A stretch of 64,000 nt of DNA, taken from the NCBI GenBank assembly GCA_949752795.1, contig OX457058.1, positions 156,188,353-156,252,352 on the forward strand. Reading direction: 5' to 3'. The position numbers and the translations under genes are program-made. A model generated the notes under the pieces. That model saw only the letters and a list, made by a program, of their open reading frames with translations. It was not told the origin of the DNA and did no database searches. Of this stretch, positions 47,690-58,439 are shown piece after piece; position 1 is the stretch's first letter, and the number at the start of each line of letters is the position of its first letter. Origin of the DNA: Hyperoodon ampullatus (lineage: Eukaryota; Chordata; Mammalia; Artiodactyla; Ziphiidae).

Positions 47690-48170
47690 ACAGCGCTGCC
47701 CCTTCAACGTACATCAAAAGAAGTGATTTCTTCACTTTCTGAGATCCTAGAGAGCTTCACCTGGGATCGCTCTGATAATAATTCTACCATTATGATCACT
47801 TTATACTACTTCACTTGTTTAATCCCTATAGGATTGTGGGCTCCTTCTTGACAGTGTTTTATTCGTATTCCCATCTCTCACTGTTCTTTTTTTTTTTTTT
47901 TGCAGTACGCGGGCCTCTCACTTGTTGTGGCCTCTCCCGTTGCGGAGCGCAGGCTCCGGACGCGCAGGCTCAGCGGCCATGGCTCACGGGCCTAGCCGCT
48001 TCGCGGCATGTGGGATCTTCCCAGACCGGGGCACGAACCCATATCCCCTGCATCGGCAGGCAGATTCTCAACCACTGTGCCACCAGGGAAGCCCCCATCT
48101 CTCACTGTTCTTTATAGAGACTAGGTCCGTAATAAAGAAGTGTAGAATGAATAAGTGAATCAACAGATAA
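47690..48170 (+). repeat. L2 3' end (forward), split by a CHR SINE
   Basis: ATAGGATTGTGGGCTCCTTCTTGACAGTG on the left and AGTGTAGAATGAATAAGTGAATCAAC on the right are the two halves of an L2 terminus, separated by the SINE at 47890-48094. Confidence 0.5.
47890..48094 (-). mobile_element. CHR-family SINE, short form
   Basis: Reversed poly(A), body GCAGTACGCGGGCCTCTCAC, head CCACCAGGGAAGCCC. Target duplication CCATCTCTCACTGTTCTTT is exact and 19 bases long (47871-47889 and 48095-48113), one of the longest and cleanest in the window. Confidence 0.95.
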
Positions 48171-48229
48171 ATATGTAGTAGATATATTAATCCTAACTTC
48201 TCTGATACTTTGTCTCTTTCCTGGCTTAG

Positions 48230-48437
48230 ATTTTTTTTTTTTTTTTTGATACGCAGGCCTCTCACTGTTGTGGCCTCTCCCGTTGCAGAGCACAGGCTCC
48301 GGACGCGCAGGCTCAGCGGCCATGGCTCACGGGCCTAGCCGCTCTGCGGCATGTGGGATCCTCCCGGACCAGGGTACGAACCCATGTCCCCTGCATTGGC
48401 AGGCAGACTCTCAACCACTGAGCCACCAGGGAAGCCC
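48230..48437 (-). mobile_element. CHR-family SINE, short form, no clear target duplication
   Basis: Reversed poly(A), body GATACGCAGGCCTCTCAC and head CCACCAGGGAAGCCC. It lies about 135 bases from the previous copy in the same orientation. Left flank CTGGCTTAGA and right flank AGTAAAGACT do not match. Confidence 0.92.
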
Positions 48438-48544
48438 AGTAAAGACTTTCTTTATCTACCAGATCTGAAAAAAAATTTTCTTTCCTGATCTCTATTACAA
48501 CAAACTGCTGCTCTCATTCATTTAGCATCGATAATACAGAGACA

Positions 48545-48745
48545 AGCATTTTGGAGTGAGTGTGCTGGTTCAAGTCCTACCTTTGCCACTCAGTGGTGGT
48601 CAGTTACCTCCCTTGACCCTGAGTTCCCTCATGGTGATAATACACTTTTGCAGTAGGACATCTGGTCTAGAATGTGAGATGAGGACCTGTATACAAGATG
48701 CCTGTTCTGATACCTGGAACTTATCGAGGGCTCAGTAAAAGGCAA
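48545..48745 (+). repeat. MIR SINE (forward)
   Basis: GTGCTGGTTCAAGTCCTACCTTTGCCACTCAG is the MIR head, followed by GTCAGTTACCTCCCTTGACCCTGAGTTCCCTCATGG. Confidence 0.75.
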
Positions 48746-48899
48746 CTGATCTTATTATTTGCACATATTTTATCTCACTCTTTAGAGTGTAAGTTCAAGG
48801 ATTACATATCTTTTTCAGTAACCTAATATCTAACTTGCTTTTAGAAAATAGGTAAATAAGTGTATATCATATAATGAAAATAATGCTAAGATTAGTGCT

Positions 48900-49540
48900 A
48901 AGAAGACAAACAAAGCAAGGTAAGGAGAGAATGCACAGGACCAGGGATAACGTGGTTGGGGAAGGCTTCTGTGAGGAAGGGACATTTGACTACAGATTGG
49001 ATGAATTGATGGAGAGCACCAGACCTCGTGCTTGAGAGGAAGCAGTGCCCTTGATGGATATGGTGAAGGAAGGTTAGAAAAAGCATCTCAGTGACACAGA
49101 GGCCAACAGAGTTTTACAAAGAAGGAAGTGATCCTTAGCTTCAGATCCTAAATGTCAGAATCCTGTCTTCCTGAGAGGTCTAGAAAGAGAACTGCTGAGA
49201 ATGCCTCCTGGGTTTGGCGAGTGGGAGATGACTTTAATGAGTGGGTAAGAGCAGGGCTGGTGGAGTGGTGAGAACAGCAGGTTCAGGACTAAAGGGGGTG
49301 TCCCCTGAGGTCAAGCAGGGAGGGAAGACCAGACTGGTGAAATATGTCAAAGGGAAGATTATAGTTTAATTTGAAAAATTCTATTATGAATCTAGCAGAG
49401 GGAGAGGAGATAACTGAAAACTTAGGAGCGAGATGATGACTGATAGAGCATGGTCTTGAAGGAGGTAGGAGCTGATGAAAGGAAAGGCAGGGGTGGATGA
49501 TTTGGCCAGAGGAGCATTGCCACATGCAGAGCAAAAAGAG
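48900..49540 (-). repeat. Probable L2 relic (reverse orientation)
   Basis: GGGAAGGCTTCTGTGAGGAAGGGACATTTGACTACAG matches the reversed L2 body. The following purine-rich sequence to 49540 may continue it. Confidence 0.5.
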
Positions 49541-49544
49541 AAGT

Positions 49545-49880
49545 ATTGAATACGGGTAAGGCTAGAGATGGCTTGGCTTCAAGTTTCTTAGTGAAATATG
49601 TTGAGGGTGCTAGGTGGTGAGCTTGAGTAGAAAGGTGGAGATTTGAGTTAGGTCAAGTAGGAAAGGAAACTCATCAGAGAACATTTAAAAACAAAGTTTT
49701 TTCTTTTCTCTCTTTTTTTTTAATCTTGAGTGAAGAAAGCCATTTAATCCTTTTAGTGTACAAGGGTATCACCATAGAAACAACCTCTAGTCACATTTTC
49801 CAAATTGCAGGGTTTTCTGCATAAACACATCAAGAAACCAAGCTCCTTAAAAAATGCTCTCTACCTACCTACCTACCTAC

Positions 49881-49926
<46 letters not shown>

Positions 49927-50125
49927 CTCTACATCCCTGTCAATTCATAACCAATTGAATATAATGGTGAATATTCTTTAGCTTAATTCTGGAATCTTAG
50001 AGTCATTTTTTTTTAATATTGAGTTTCTGATTTAGGCATATGATCTTAACATTGTGCTATTTAATAGTGTAAAGTTTAGATTCAGGTCATACCACAGTGG
50101 AGCTTAATTCTAGCCACAAAATGTG
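49545..50125. other. Unassigned intronic sequence around a compound microsatellite
   Basis: Apart from the (CTAC)n(AC)n repeat nothing is recognised. Confidence 0.4.
49861..49924. repeat. Compound microsatellite (CTAC)6(AC)20
   Basis: Six CTAC units run directly into twenty AC units without interruption. It is likely polymorphic. Confidence 0.95.
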
Positions 50126-50129
50126 GTTG

Positions 50130-50345
50130 GAACTTTTATAGACATATGCTCATTGTGATGCAGGACTATGCTGGACACTTGGTGTATATGTTATCCCATT
50201 TACAGTCCCTGCAGCCACACTGTGAGCTGACAGATGGGGAAACAGAGATTCAGTTATATTAAAGAATTTGCTCAGCGTCATCCAGCTTGTTAAGGGACAT
50301 TTTTTTTATTGCAAATGCGGGTCTTTCTGACCCTAACCACCACCC
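50130..50345 (-). repeat. MIR SINE (reverse orientation)
   Basis: CTGACAGATGGGGAAACAGAGATTCAG, then AAGAATTTGCTCAGCGTCATCCAGC, are the reversed MIR core. Confidence 0.7.
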
Positions 50346-50549
50346 TGTCACCTAGTTACAACAAAAGACTTGAAGAACAATAATAGTCTTTAGTTTTGTT
50401 ACTGAATTGATACTGAAGTTGCTCTTCAGCTCATGCTGGCTTAAATTTCCTGTGCAGTGGATGGAGAGGAGAAAGTGCATTTTAATAAGCTTCAATTAAA
50501 TTAATTTCATTTTACTTCTTTTGATGTATGGTCTCTTGGAAAAAATCCA

Positions 50550-50780
50550 ATTCTACTGATGTTTATTAAGTGCCTCTATTCACTTGGAAAGTGCCAGACA
50601 CTTCAGGGGATCTATGGATGAGTGTGATTCAGCCTGTGCTTCAAGAGTTTACAATCTAGTGGAGAGGATGGGAGTGCGTAATTTGCTCTAATACTAGATT
50701 GAATGTGATAAGCACAGTAAGAGGTGACACAGACAATGGGTTCTTAATTCAGAGATACAAGGCTATGTGAATAATTAGAA
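50550..50780 (-). repeat. L2 3' region (reverse orientation)
   Basis: GATGTTTATTAAGTGCCTCTATTC ... AAGTGCCAGACACTTCAGGGGATC ... TCAAGAGTTTACAATCTAGTGG follow the reversed L2 order. Confidence 0.65.
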
Positions 50781-50784
50781 AAAT

Positions 50785-51475
50785 TGGCCTTGTTGTCATG
50801 CCTAAACACTGGAAGCATCGCAGAGTAGAACTCTTTTAAAGAGTCTTTATTTTAAGCATGATCATCCATTTCTTTGAATCCAGACTGTGTAATAAGTGAA
50901 GAATGTATAGATAGCAATGATATCATCTTTAGTGGCTCCCCAGTTTGTGTTGTAGGGATAGGTGATTCAAGACTCAGGGGCAAGGAAGTAAGGATGCAAC
51001 GATCCCAGTGGTGGTGCACAGCATTGCAGCTCTTCTGGGTTCTTGGTGTGTTTTGGCAGACAATAGCTGTTCGGGACATTGAACTGCAACTGTGCAGAGA
51101 TATATGTTATATAGAGTTGTTGGTTTTAATTTTTCTTTTAGGGTACTTTTTTGGAGTTAATTAATCTGAACTCCAGAAATACTGTGAGCCTGGAGAAAGT
51201 CACGTCCTACATATTCTGGGTAAACAATCTTGTAATACATTTTCATAGGGATGTAAAAGGAGGGTACTAGACACTACACTGCAATTCCTTTTCAAGTGTA
51301 CTGCAAGCCTTTGGAAGAAGGGAATCAAAACTAAAGACATGAGCTAGTCCAATGTACCATGCACAAATAGGAATTCAATAAATGCTTCCTGATTCTTCAC
51401 TTGCTGGTGTCACTTATGTGTGTTAGGTGCTGTCACAATCATTTCTGAAATGCACAGCTGAAATAAACACTGCTT
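50785..51475. other. Unique intronic sequence
   Basis: Mostly unrecognised; CAAATAGGAATTCAATAAATGCTTCC near 51365 may be a MIR or L2 3' scrap. Confidence 0.4.
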
Positions 51476-51477
51476 TT

Positions 51478-51694
51478 GGGCTTCCCTGGTGGCACAGTGG
51501 TTGGTTGAGAGTCCGCCTGCCGATGCAGGGGACACGGGTTCGTGCCCCAGTCTGGGAAGATCCCACATGCCGCGGAGCAGCTGGGCCCGTGAGCCATGAC
51601 TGCTGAGCCTGCACGTCCAGAGCCTGTGCTCCGCAACGGGAGAGGCCACAACAGTCAGAGGCCCATTTACCGCAAAAAAGACAAAAAAAAAAAA
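51478..51694 (+). mobile_element. CHR-family SINE, short form
   Basis: Head GGGCTTCCCTGGTGGCACAG, a 4-base GGTT duplication in the A-box region (GTGGTTGGTTGAG), B box GGGTTCGTGCC and an A-rich tail interrupted by GAC. Target duplication: ACACTGCTTTTG on both sides (51467 and 51698). Confidence 0.94.
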
Positions 51695-51699
51695 CCACA

Positions 51700-52555
51700 C
51701 TGCTTTTGTCTTCTAAGAGTTTATATCTAAATAGAACAATCAGGGGGATATGGTTCCTCGAAAGGTCGGAAGTCAGCTAGCCACTGCTGTGTTATTGGGA
51801 ATACACATCTGACTGCAGGAGCTCTCATTCCCTAACTTTCCCAGCACTCTGCACTGTCCTCTATCGGCCTGTGGATGTTTGTCTCCATATTAACCTGAAC
51901 ACCCTTGCAGTTTGTTTGCCACACGCCCCTGGTGCAGTCGGTCAATGCCTCCTTGATGGATTGGTTGCAGCCGCATTTGGTGTTGCTTGGAGGAGGTGAT
52001 GGATGCTTCTCTGTCCTCTCCAGCTGTTTGGAGCCAGAATACAGATGTGCTGGTTAGAAGGTGATTAGTCTTCCCTAATGGAACTGTGTGCTGCAAACAG
52101 GGTTTCGGCCCCCATGTCTTCATTAGCCTTGATCAGAGTCTGCATTACCTCAGATCAGGTAATCAGCGATTTGTTATAAAGCAGAGGGTAGATGCCTTTG
52201 GAGCAAGTGCCAGTGGCATGAAGTCCAGGAGAGGAAAGGAAAAATAGTGGGGCCCCGGTTGCCAGGGATCCATAGGGAAGAATGCAGGCTGGTGTGCAGT
52301 CTGGGTACCTCTTCATTCAGCACTCCAGGAGATGGAGGGCAGTCTGCAGCTCTGACACAATCAGGGTGGACTCCCAGCAACAGCCTCCTGCCATGTCTTT
52401 GCTTCCTGGGTAACACTGGGGATTGGAACTGTCTGGGGAATGTTGAGGACAGATTCTTAGTATCTTTGGGAGTCAGGCATATTTCTTTAAATAGTTTAGA
52501 AACTTATTCTGTGCCCAGTAATCTTCAGAATGTTGGGGAGATGGGGAGAGCACAG
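51700..52555. other. Unique intronic sequence
   Basis: Nothing recognised; moderately G+C-rich at 51880-52450. Confidence 0.4.
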
Positions 52556-52559
52556 CAGA

Positions 52560-52815
52560 CCAAGCCCTGAGCTTCTGAAGCTCTCACTGAGCGGGAGAGA
52601 CAGATAATAAACAAATAAACATACACCAGAAGTGGAAAAAAAAAACAGTCTGAAGTAAAAGAAATTGGGTAAGGAGAGAAAGAATGGGACAAGTGGTGGT
52701 CAGGGAGGACTCCTCTGAGGAAGGGACATTTGAGTAGAGATGAAGTGAAGTGAGGGATACCTATGGTTGTAAGAAGGGCCTTCCAGGCAGAGAGGATAGT
52801 GAGTGCAGAGCTCAT
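52560..52815 (-). repeat. L2 relic (reverse orientation)
   Basis: GGGAGAGACAGATAATAAACAAATAAAC, then GGTCAGGGAGGACTCCTCTGAGGAAGGGACATTTGAG and GCCTTCCAGGCAGAGAGG, a clear reversed L2. Confidence 0.75.
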
Positions 52816-53098
52816 CTTGATACTTCAGGTGGTCTGTGTTCCTTTTATTTTATTTTATTTCAACTTGAGCACCTACCAGGAATCAGTCAATGTGCACAAG
52901 TAATATCAAATGACCTGGAGTAGGTAAATCTATAGCACGGTGTCTAGTACATTACTGGTGTTCAAAAAAATGTGAGCTTCTTCCTCTCCATTTGCAACTC
53001 AAGGAAATGACTTAAGGTGAATTCTCACACACAGAGGGCTGCTACCATCTACCGTCTGAACACCACATCCTGTATCTCTAGGCACGTCACTGGGAAGC

Positions 53099-53238
53099 AT
53101 CTTCCCTCCCCTTTCCTCTCCGCCCCTCCCTCGCTCTCCTTTCCTCTTCCTCTGCCCTCCTTTCCACCTCTTCAGTGCCCTCCCTTCACTTCTTCTTCTC
53201 TCTCCTCCCTGCCTATTCTCTTGTTCCCTGTCTCCTGA
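53099..53238. repeat. Pyrimidine-rich stretch
   Basis: About 140 bases strongly biased to C and T with scattered purines. It is less pure than the tract at 9179-9307. Confidence 0.8.
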
Positions 53239-53262
53239 AACACAAGTGCCTCGAATTCAGGG

Positions 53263-53479
53263 TTTTTGTTTGTTTGTTTGTTTGTTTTCGGTATGCGGGC
53301 CTCTCACTACTGCAGCCTCTTCCGTTGCGGAGCACAGGCTCCAGACACGCAGGCTCAGTGGCCATGGCTCACGGGCCCAGCCGCTCCGCGGCATGTGGGA
53401 TCTTCCCGGACCGGGGAACGAACCTGTGTCCCCTGCATCGGCAGGTGGACTCTCAACCACTGTGCCACCAGGGAAGCCC
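53263..53479 (-). mobile_element. CHR-family SINE, short form
   Basis: Reversed (TTTG)n tail, body TCGGTATGCGGGCCTCTCAC, head CCACCAGGGAAGCCC. Target duplication: GAATTCAGGGTTTTT on the left and AAATTCAGGTTTT on the right. Confidence 0.93.
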
Positions 53480-53582
53480 AAATTCAGGTTTTAAAATGAA
53501 TGAAATGTAACCTGGAGTTAATTAGTGATTACTGTCTGTGGTAACGTATCAATAATACCACAACAACTTCCCATGCCACAAT

Positions 53583-53583
<1 letters not shown>

Positions 53584-53617
<34 letters not shown>
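53584..53617. repeat. (CA)17 microsatellite
   Basis: Seventeen uninterrupted CA/AC units. Confidence 0.92.
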
Positions 53618-53621
<4 letters not shown>

Positions 53622-53910
53622 GTGGTGAGAGCCATCCCAGTCAGGTATTGGAGTGGGGTGAAAGTAGAAAAGGGTAAGTTTTGTGGGCAACTGAGACTTT
53701 TGTGGCACCTGGCAATTTAGATTGCCATTTTGCCAGAGGGATGCTGGGTGTCACTAATAATCTGTAGAGACAGTCATGGTAGGGATGCCTTTTTAGAGGT
53801 AGGTATAACACCCTAATCGCATCCTTCTGTAACTATCCCCAAAGCTGTCCCTATAATATTTGAAGCGCTGATATCATTATTCTGTCAGTTTCTTAAAAAT
53901 CTGAAAGTCA

Positions 53911-54126
53911 GGGCTTCCCTGGTGGTGCAGTGGTTGAGAGTCCGCCTGCCGATGCAGGGGACACGGGTTCGTGCCCCGGTCCGAGAAGATCCCACATGCC
54001 GCGGAGTAGCTGGGCCCGTGAGCCGTGGCCGCTGAGCCTGCGCGTCCGGAGCCTGTGCTCCACAACGGGAGAGGCCACAACAGTGAGAGGCCCGCGTACC
54101 GAAAAAAAAAAAAAAAAAAGAAAAAA
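53911..54126 (+). mobile_element. CHR-family SINE, short form
   Basis: Head GGGCTTCCCTGGTGGTGCAG, B box GGGTTCGTGCC, body close to the family consensus and an A-tail interrupted by one G. Target duplication: AAAAATCTGAAAGTCA on both sides (53895-53910 and about 54127-54142). Confidence 0.95.
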
Positions 54127-54249
54127 AAAAATCTGAAAGTCATACTCATGAGGGAAATCCTTCCCCTACAGACTAGGTAACCTGTGTACTTTCTCCACTT
54201 GCTAATAATAATAATAGCAATAGAAAGTATTGTGTCATCTCTAACACAA

Positions 54250-54360
54250 TCATCCATAGAAATGAGTTCTCTTTACTGTGCAGATAAACACACTGAGACT
54301 CAAAAGACGCATAGAGCCTCCCAGTGTAAACGGAAGGCTCTGATGGCCTCTGGATCTAAC
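54250..54360 (-). repeat. Possible MIR fragment (reverse orientation)
   Basis: TGCAGATAAACACACTGAGACTC is a weak reversed MIR core. Confidence 0.35.
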
Positions 54361-54379
54361 CGCCTGCAAAGACAATCCT

Positions 54380-55010
54380 CCGCTCACTCTCTTTGTCACT
54401 TATCTCCCCAAACTTCCCGCTGTTCTCCGCCCCTTGAGGCTTCACCATCATTCTCTGTTATTCCCATTGCTCCCTCCTTCTTAGAAGACTCTTTGTAATC
54501 TGTCCATTCATTTGCAGCCCTACTCCTTTCTTCTCACAGAACCTTCATCCTTGTACATCTGGAGTATTGTACTTTTCTGCCTGTCTTTCAGCCTCCAATT
54601 GTTTGCCACACCAAGCAGTTTTATAGACTGGTGTCAGATTTACTACCTTAAGTACCACTTTGCCACGTTGCTACTCATCTTACAATTGTTCAGTGCTCTC
54701 CACTGTTCTCAGTGTAATAATAGTCAGGCTCTGAACGCTGGCTTTACAGCCCTGCATAATCTACCCCAGCTTATTTATCCAACATTAGTTCAGCCACGTG
54801 GCTGAGTTCACGAGATTCCCTGGAACATGCCAGGTATGTTCTTCCCTTGATAACTTTGCTCACGCTGTTTGCCCTACTTAAAGGGCAGCCTCCTTTGCTA
54901 TGTTCTCTAAAAGATCCAGATCAATTTCTATCTCATCCATGAAATTCATCCTCCCTTTTTCTGGCTATATTGCTCTCTCCCCTCTTAAACACTTTCTCTA
55001 AACTCCAGAG
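54380..55010 (+). repeat. L2 LINE relic (forward)
   Basis: TCAGGCTCTGAACGCTGGCTTTACAGCCCTGCATAATCTACCCC, TGCTCACGCTGTTTGCCCTACTTAAAGGGCAGC and CATCCATGAAATTCATCCTCCC follow the forward L2 3' region in order. Confidence 0.7.
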
Positions 55011-55104
55011 GTCTATAAAATGGTCCTATTTGAAATAAACCTTCAATAGAAACTGCTTATTTTACATAAGATGCCCCTTGCTGTGGATGAATTATTATTA
55101 TTAT

Positions 55105-55530
55105 TGTTATTTTTAGTGATTGGTAACTGTTCAGCTTCAACTAACAGAAAATACCACTGCCATTGACTTATTAACCAGTTAGAGGTTGATGGTCTTTAGT
55201 AACAAAATGTCCAGAAGTGTGTAGTCCAGGGTGGTACAGCTACTCGCTTATGCCATCTGGGACCCACACTCTTTCTGCTTCAACATTCTCTGTATATTGG
55301 TTTTCAGCCTCCTTTTTATTGACCTTAGTCATAGTATAGGTGCTGTACCTCCAGGCAGGAGGAATGGAACAGCAGAAATCCAGGTATACCTCATTGGTCA
55401 GCAAGGTTATAATTATGTAACATGCCACCTCTAGCTGCAAGGGAAGCTGGGAAATTGAGTTTGGGGCTTTGAAGCTTCTATAGGGGAGGCAAGACTGGAA
55501 AAATGTGGCCAAAAATTGGTCTTAAGTGAA
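55105..55530. repeat. Unassigned old medium-reiteration repeat
   Basis: TAACAAAATGTCCAGAAGTG, GGGTGGTACAGCTACTCGC and ACCTCTAGCTGCAAGGGAAGCTGGG resemble an old interspersed mammalian repeat I have seen but cannot name. Confidence 0.35.
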
Positions 55531-55654
55531 CCGGCCTGTAGTATCAGACACAGCAAAGGTTAATGAATAAATTCTTAAATTCAAATGATACTCTATTCTT
55601 TTTCAATGGGAGAACATTGGAGTTAAAAAAAAAAAAAAGAAATGTGAACAGTTA

Positions 55655-55845
55655 GATTGCCTTGTTATCAAATACATGGCCTGGTGGCCATATGGCCTTA
55701 AGTTACTTACCTTTCTAAGATGGGTTTCCTCATCTAAACAATTAGATTAATAGTAACACTTGCTTCTTTGAGTTATTGTGATGAATAAATGAGGTAAAGC
55801 CCACAGCCTGTATTATGTGGCACATAGAAGGTGCTGACTAAATGC
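55655..55845 (+). repeat. MIR SINE (forward)
   Basis: GGCCTTAAGTTACTTACC, GGGTTTCCTCATCTAAACAATTAG, GTTATTGTGATGAATAAATGAGG and GTGGCACATAGAAGGTGCTGACTAAATG are the forward MIR core and 3' end. Confidence 0.75.
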
Positions 55846-55849
55846 CCGT

Positions 55850-56465
55850 CCCTTTTCTCTCTTCCAATTGGAGGCCCTGGCTGGTGTACTGAAAAGTTTC
55901 CAAAACAAAAAGCAAGAGCTGAATCAAAGAAGAGAATATCTCCTACCAGCCAGTCCCCATAAACTCTTCTCAGTAGGTGAAAAGTATTGCCCCAGTAACA
56001 GAACTACAGAAGTGTTTGAGTTTCATTTCTCTTGTAGTTAAGAGAGGGCAGGAAATTTCTGAATATTTGTAAGGGTTGACCTGTGGATACTGAGGTATGT
56101 GGAAATAACTCACACATCTCAGGTGTTTAATGAGGATAAATAACAATTTGTGGGCCCATCAGCTGTACAGTCCCATCACCTGAAATCACACACAGGAACC
56201 CTGCTTCTGAGAAGTGACACTTGGTGGGAGGAAATGGCAGAGTGATATCCATCTAGCAAGATTTGCAAAAGAGGTACATGTGGAAGAATCATGTGTGATC
56301 CCTGAAAAAAAGTGTTTATGTGTGTATATCATATATATATTTATATGACAGAACACGTTCTTAAGCCCCCTACCTCCCACTACCCACAAAAGTAGAACAA
56401 AATTTCCCATGTAGTAGGAAATTTGAAGTTCTTAGAAAAAAATAAAACTTAAAAACTTTATGGTA
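55850..56465. other. Unique intronic sequence
   Basis: Nothing recognised. Confidence 0.4.
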
Positions 56466-56467
56466 CA

Positions 56468-56787
56468 GGAGACTTCCCTGGTGGCGCAGTAGTTAAGAAT
56501 CTTCCTGCCAATGCAGGGGACACAGGTTCGAGCCCTGGTCCCGGAAGATCCCACATGCCATGGAGCAGCTAAGCCCATGCACCACAACTACTGAAGCCCA
56601 CGCGCCTAGAGCCTGTGCTCCACAGAGAAGCCACCGCAATGAGAAGCCCGCGCACCGCAACAAAGAGTAGCCCCCGCTCACTGCAGCTAGAAAAAGCCAG
56701 CGTGCAGCAACAAAGACCCAATGCAGCCAAAACATAAATAAATAAACAAATAAATAAATGAATTTTTAAAAAAAGTATTAAAAAAAC
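56468..56787 (+). mobile_element. CHR-family SINE, long (AAAT)n form
   Basis: Head GACTTCCCTGGTGGCGCAG, B box GGTTCGAGCCC, the long 3' segment (AGAGTAGCCCCCGCTCACTGC, AGACCCAATGCAGCC) and an AAATAAATAAAC tail. Target duplication CTTTATGGTA on both sides (56456 and 56788). Confidence 0.94.
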
Positions 56788-56789
56788 CC

Positions 56790-57570
56790 TTTATGGTAGA
56801 ACAACCTGTGTGTGTGCATTTTAAATTAAATAACTTTCTCTCTCTATCTCAAATGTGTTGAAAATCCCCCATGTTTTCTTTTGATCAAAGCAAAAGCAAA
56901 ACCCTGCCAGATGTTGAGAAGAATGGTAACCAAATGATTCAATTAGAATTCTCCTGTGGGGACGTGGACTCTCTCAGTCAATGTCACAGAATGAAATAGT
57001 CTCAGATTTACCTGGCAGTGAGTTATTCCTTCTGGTTGTGGCAATTGGGAGCTGACGATGATGCGAATTTAAATGACTATGAAACAAAGCAAAACAGAAA
57101 AGGGAACAGCTGGGGGACTGGATAGCTTGGGGATGCAGAATTGGATCTAGAATAAAGAATCTGTTACCTCCAGTTGCTGGTCTTAATGCTAGTATAGGTT
57201 AATATGAATTGAAAGTTACTGCCGTGTGTTAGCAGTTAGCTGTCACTCGTCTGAAATTTGACCATGGCATATATAGCACAATCTGTATCTAGGTGTCTAG
57301 AATATAATGTCCTCTTTAGTTAAGGGTCAAGCCACCAGCTTAACTATGTAGCCAAGGATTCAGGCATGAGAATCACAGGGTCATAGAACTTAAGCTCTGG
57401 AAAGACATTGCTGTCACGTCCAGAGTCTGTGAACTCTCTGAAGTTGTATGTGGCATTTCTTTGCATGTGCTATATATATTCTAAGGAACAGAAAGCATAA
57501 CTTTTATCATATCCAAAGGAAGGTATGGATCCACCAGCCCGCCACCCCTTCCCTGCCAAATGTTAAGAAC
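56790..57570. other. Unique intronic sequence
   Basis: Nothing recognised. Confidence 0.4.
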
Positions 57571-57574
57571 TTGA

Positions 57575-58140
57575 TTTAGACCTTGTCTTTGGAGTTGGGT
57601 AGAATTGAACTTAAGTTTTTTTTTTTTTTTTTAAAGAAATATTTATTTATTTATTTTTGGCTGCGTTGGGTCTTTGTTGCTGTGCGTGGGCTTTCTCTAG
57701 TTGCAGTGGGTGGGGCTACTCTGTTGCAGGTGCGGGCTTCTCCCTGTGGTGGCTTCTCTTGTTGCAGAGCATGGGCTCTAGGTGCATGGGCTTCAGTAGT
57801 TCTGGCACATGGGCTCAGTAGTTGTAGTGCATGGGCTTTGTTGCTCCATGGCATGTGGGATCTTCCTGGACCAGGGATTGAACCCATGTCTCCTGCATTG
57901 GCAGGCAGATTCTTAATCACTGCGCCACCAGGGAAGTCCCTGAACTTAAGTTTTTGCCTTACCACTTACTAGCTGTGTGACCTTGGGCATGTCACCAATA
58001 AGACTTACATTTCTAATTTATACAATGGGGACAATAATATAATCTACGTAATAGAATTGTTATGAAGAAAATTTGAGATCATGTATGTAAAATTTTTACC
58101 ATAACATATATTGTGTTAAATGTGAGCTTATTATTATTAT
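57575..58140 (+). repeat. MIR SINE (forward), split by a CHR SINE
   Basis: CTTTGGAGTTGGGTAGAATTGAAC (head) on the left and TGCCTTACCACTTACTAGCTGTGTGACCTTGGGCATGTCACC on the right are the two halves of one MIR, cut at TGAACTTAAG by the SINE at 57621-57940. Confidence 0.82.
57621..57940 (-). mobile_element. CHR-family SINE, long form
   Basis: Reversed ATTTATTTATTTATTT tail, TTTGGCTGCGTTGGGTC segment and head CCACCAGGGAAGTCCC. Exact target duplication TGAACTTAAGTTTTT (57606-57620 and 57941-57955). Confidence 0.95.
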
Positions 58141-58170
58141 TATCATTATCATCATCATCATCATCATCAA
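58129..58170. repeat. (ATT)n/(ATC)n microsatellite at the MIR 3' end
   Basis: TTATTATTATTATTATC runs into (ATC)n, as often grows from a MIR tail. Confidence 0.85.
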
Positions 58171-58219
58171 AAATACTGAGCCCCAGGAATGTTCAGATAT
58201 ACTTAAGATTAATAGCAGA

Positions 58220-58426
58220 GGGCTTCCCTGGTGGCACAGTGGTTGAGAGTCCACCTGCTGATTCAGGGGACACGGGTTCGTGCCCGGTCCGGGAGGATCC
58301 CACATGCCACGGAGTGGCTGGGCCCATGAGCCATGGCCACTGAGCCTGCATGTCCGGAGCCTGTGCTCCGCAACGGGAGAGGCCACAACAGTGAGAGGCC
58401 CGTGTATTGCAAAAAAAAAAAAAAAA
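58220..58426 (+). mobile_element. CHR-family SINE, short form
   Basis: Head GGGCTTCCCTGGTGGCACAG, body close to the family consensus and a tail of about 16 A. Exact target duplication AAGATTAATAGCAGA (58205-58219 and 58425-58439). Confidence 0.95.
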
Positions 58427-58439
58427 GATTAATAGCAGA

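Noticed and set aside
47890..48437. Apparent CpG island
   Set aside because: All the CpGs lie within two CHR SINEs, which are intrinsically CpG-rich; there is no promoter or first exon.
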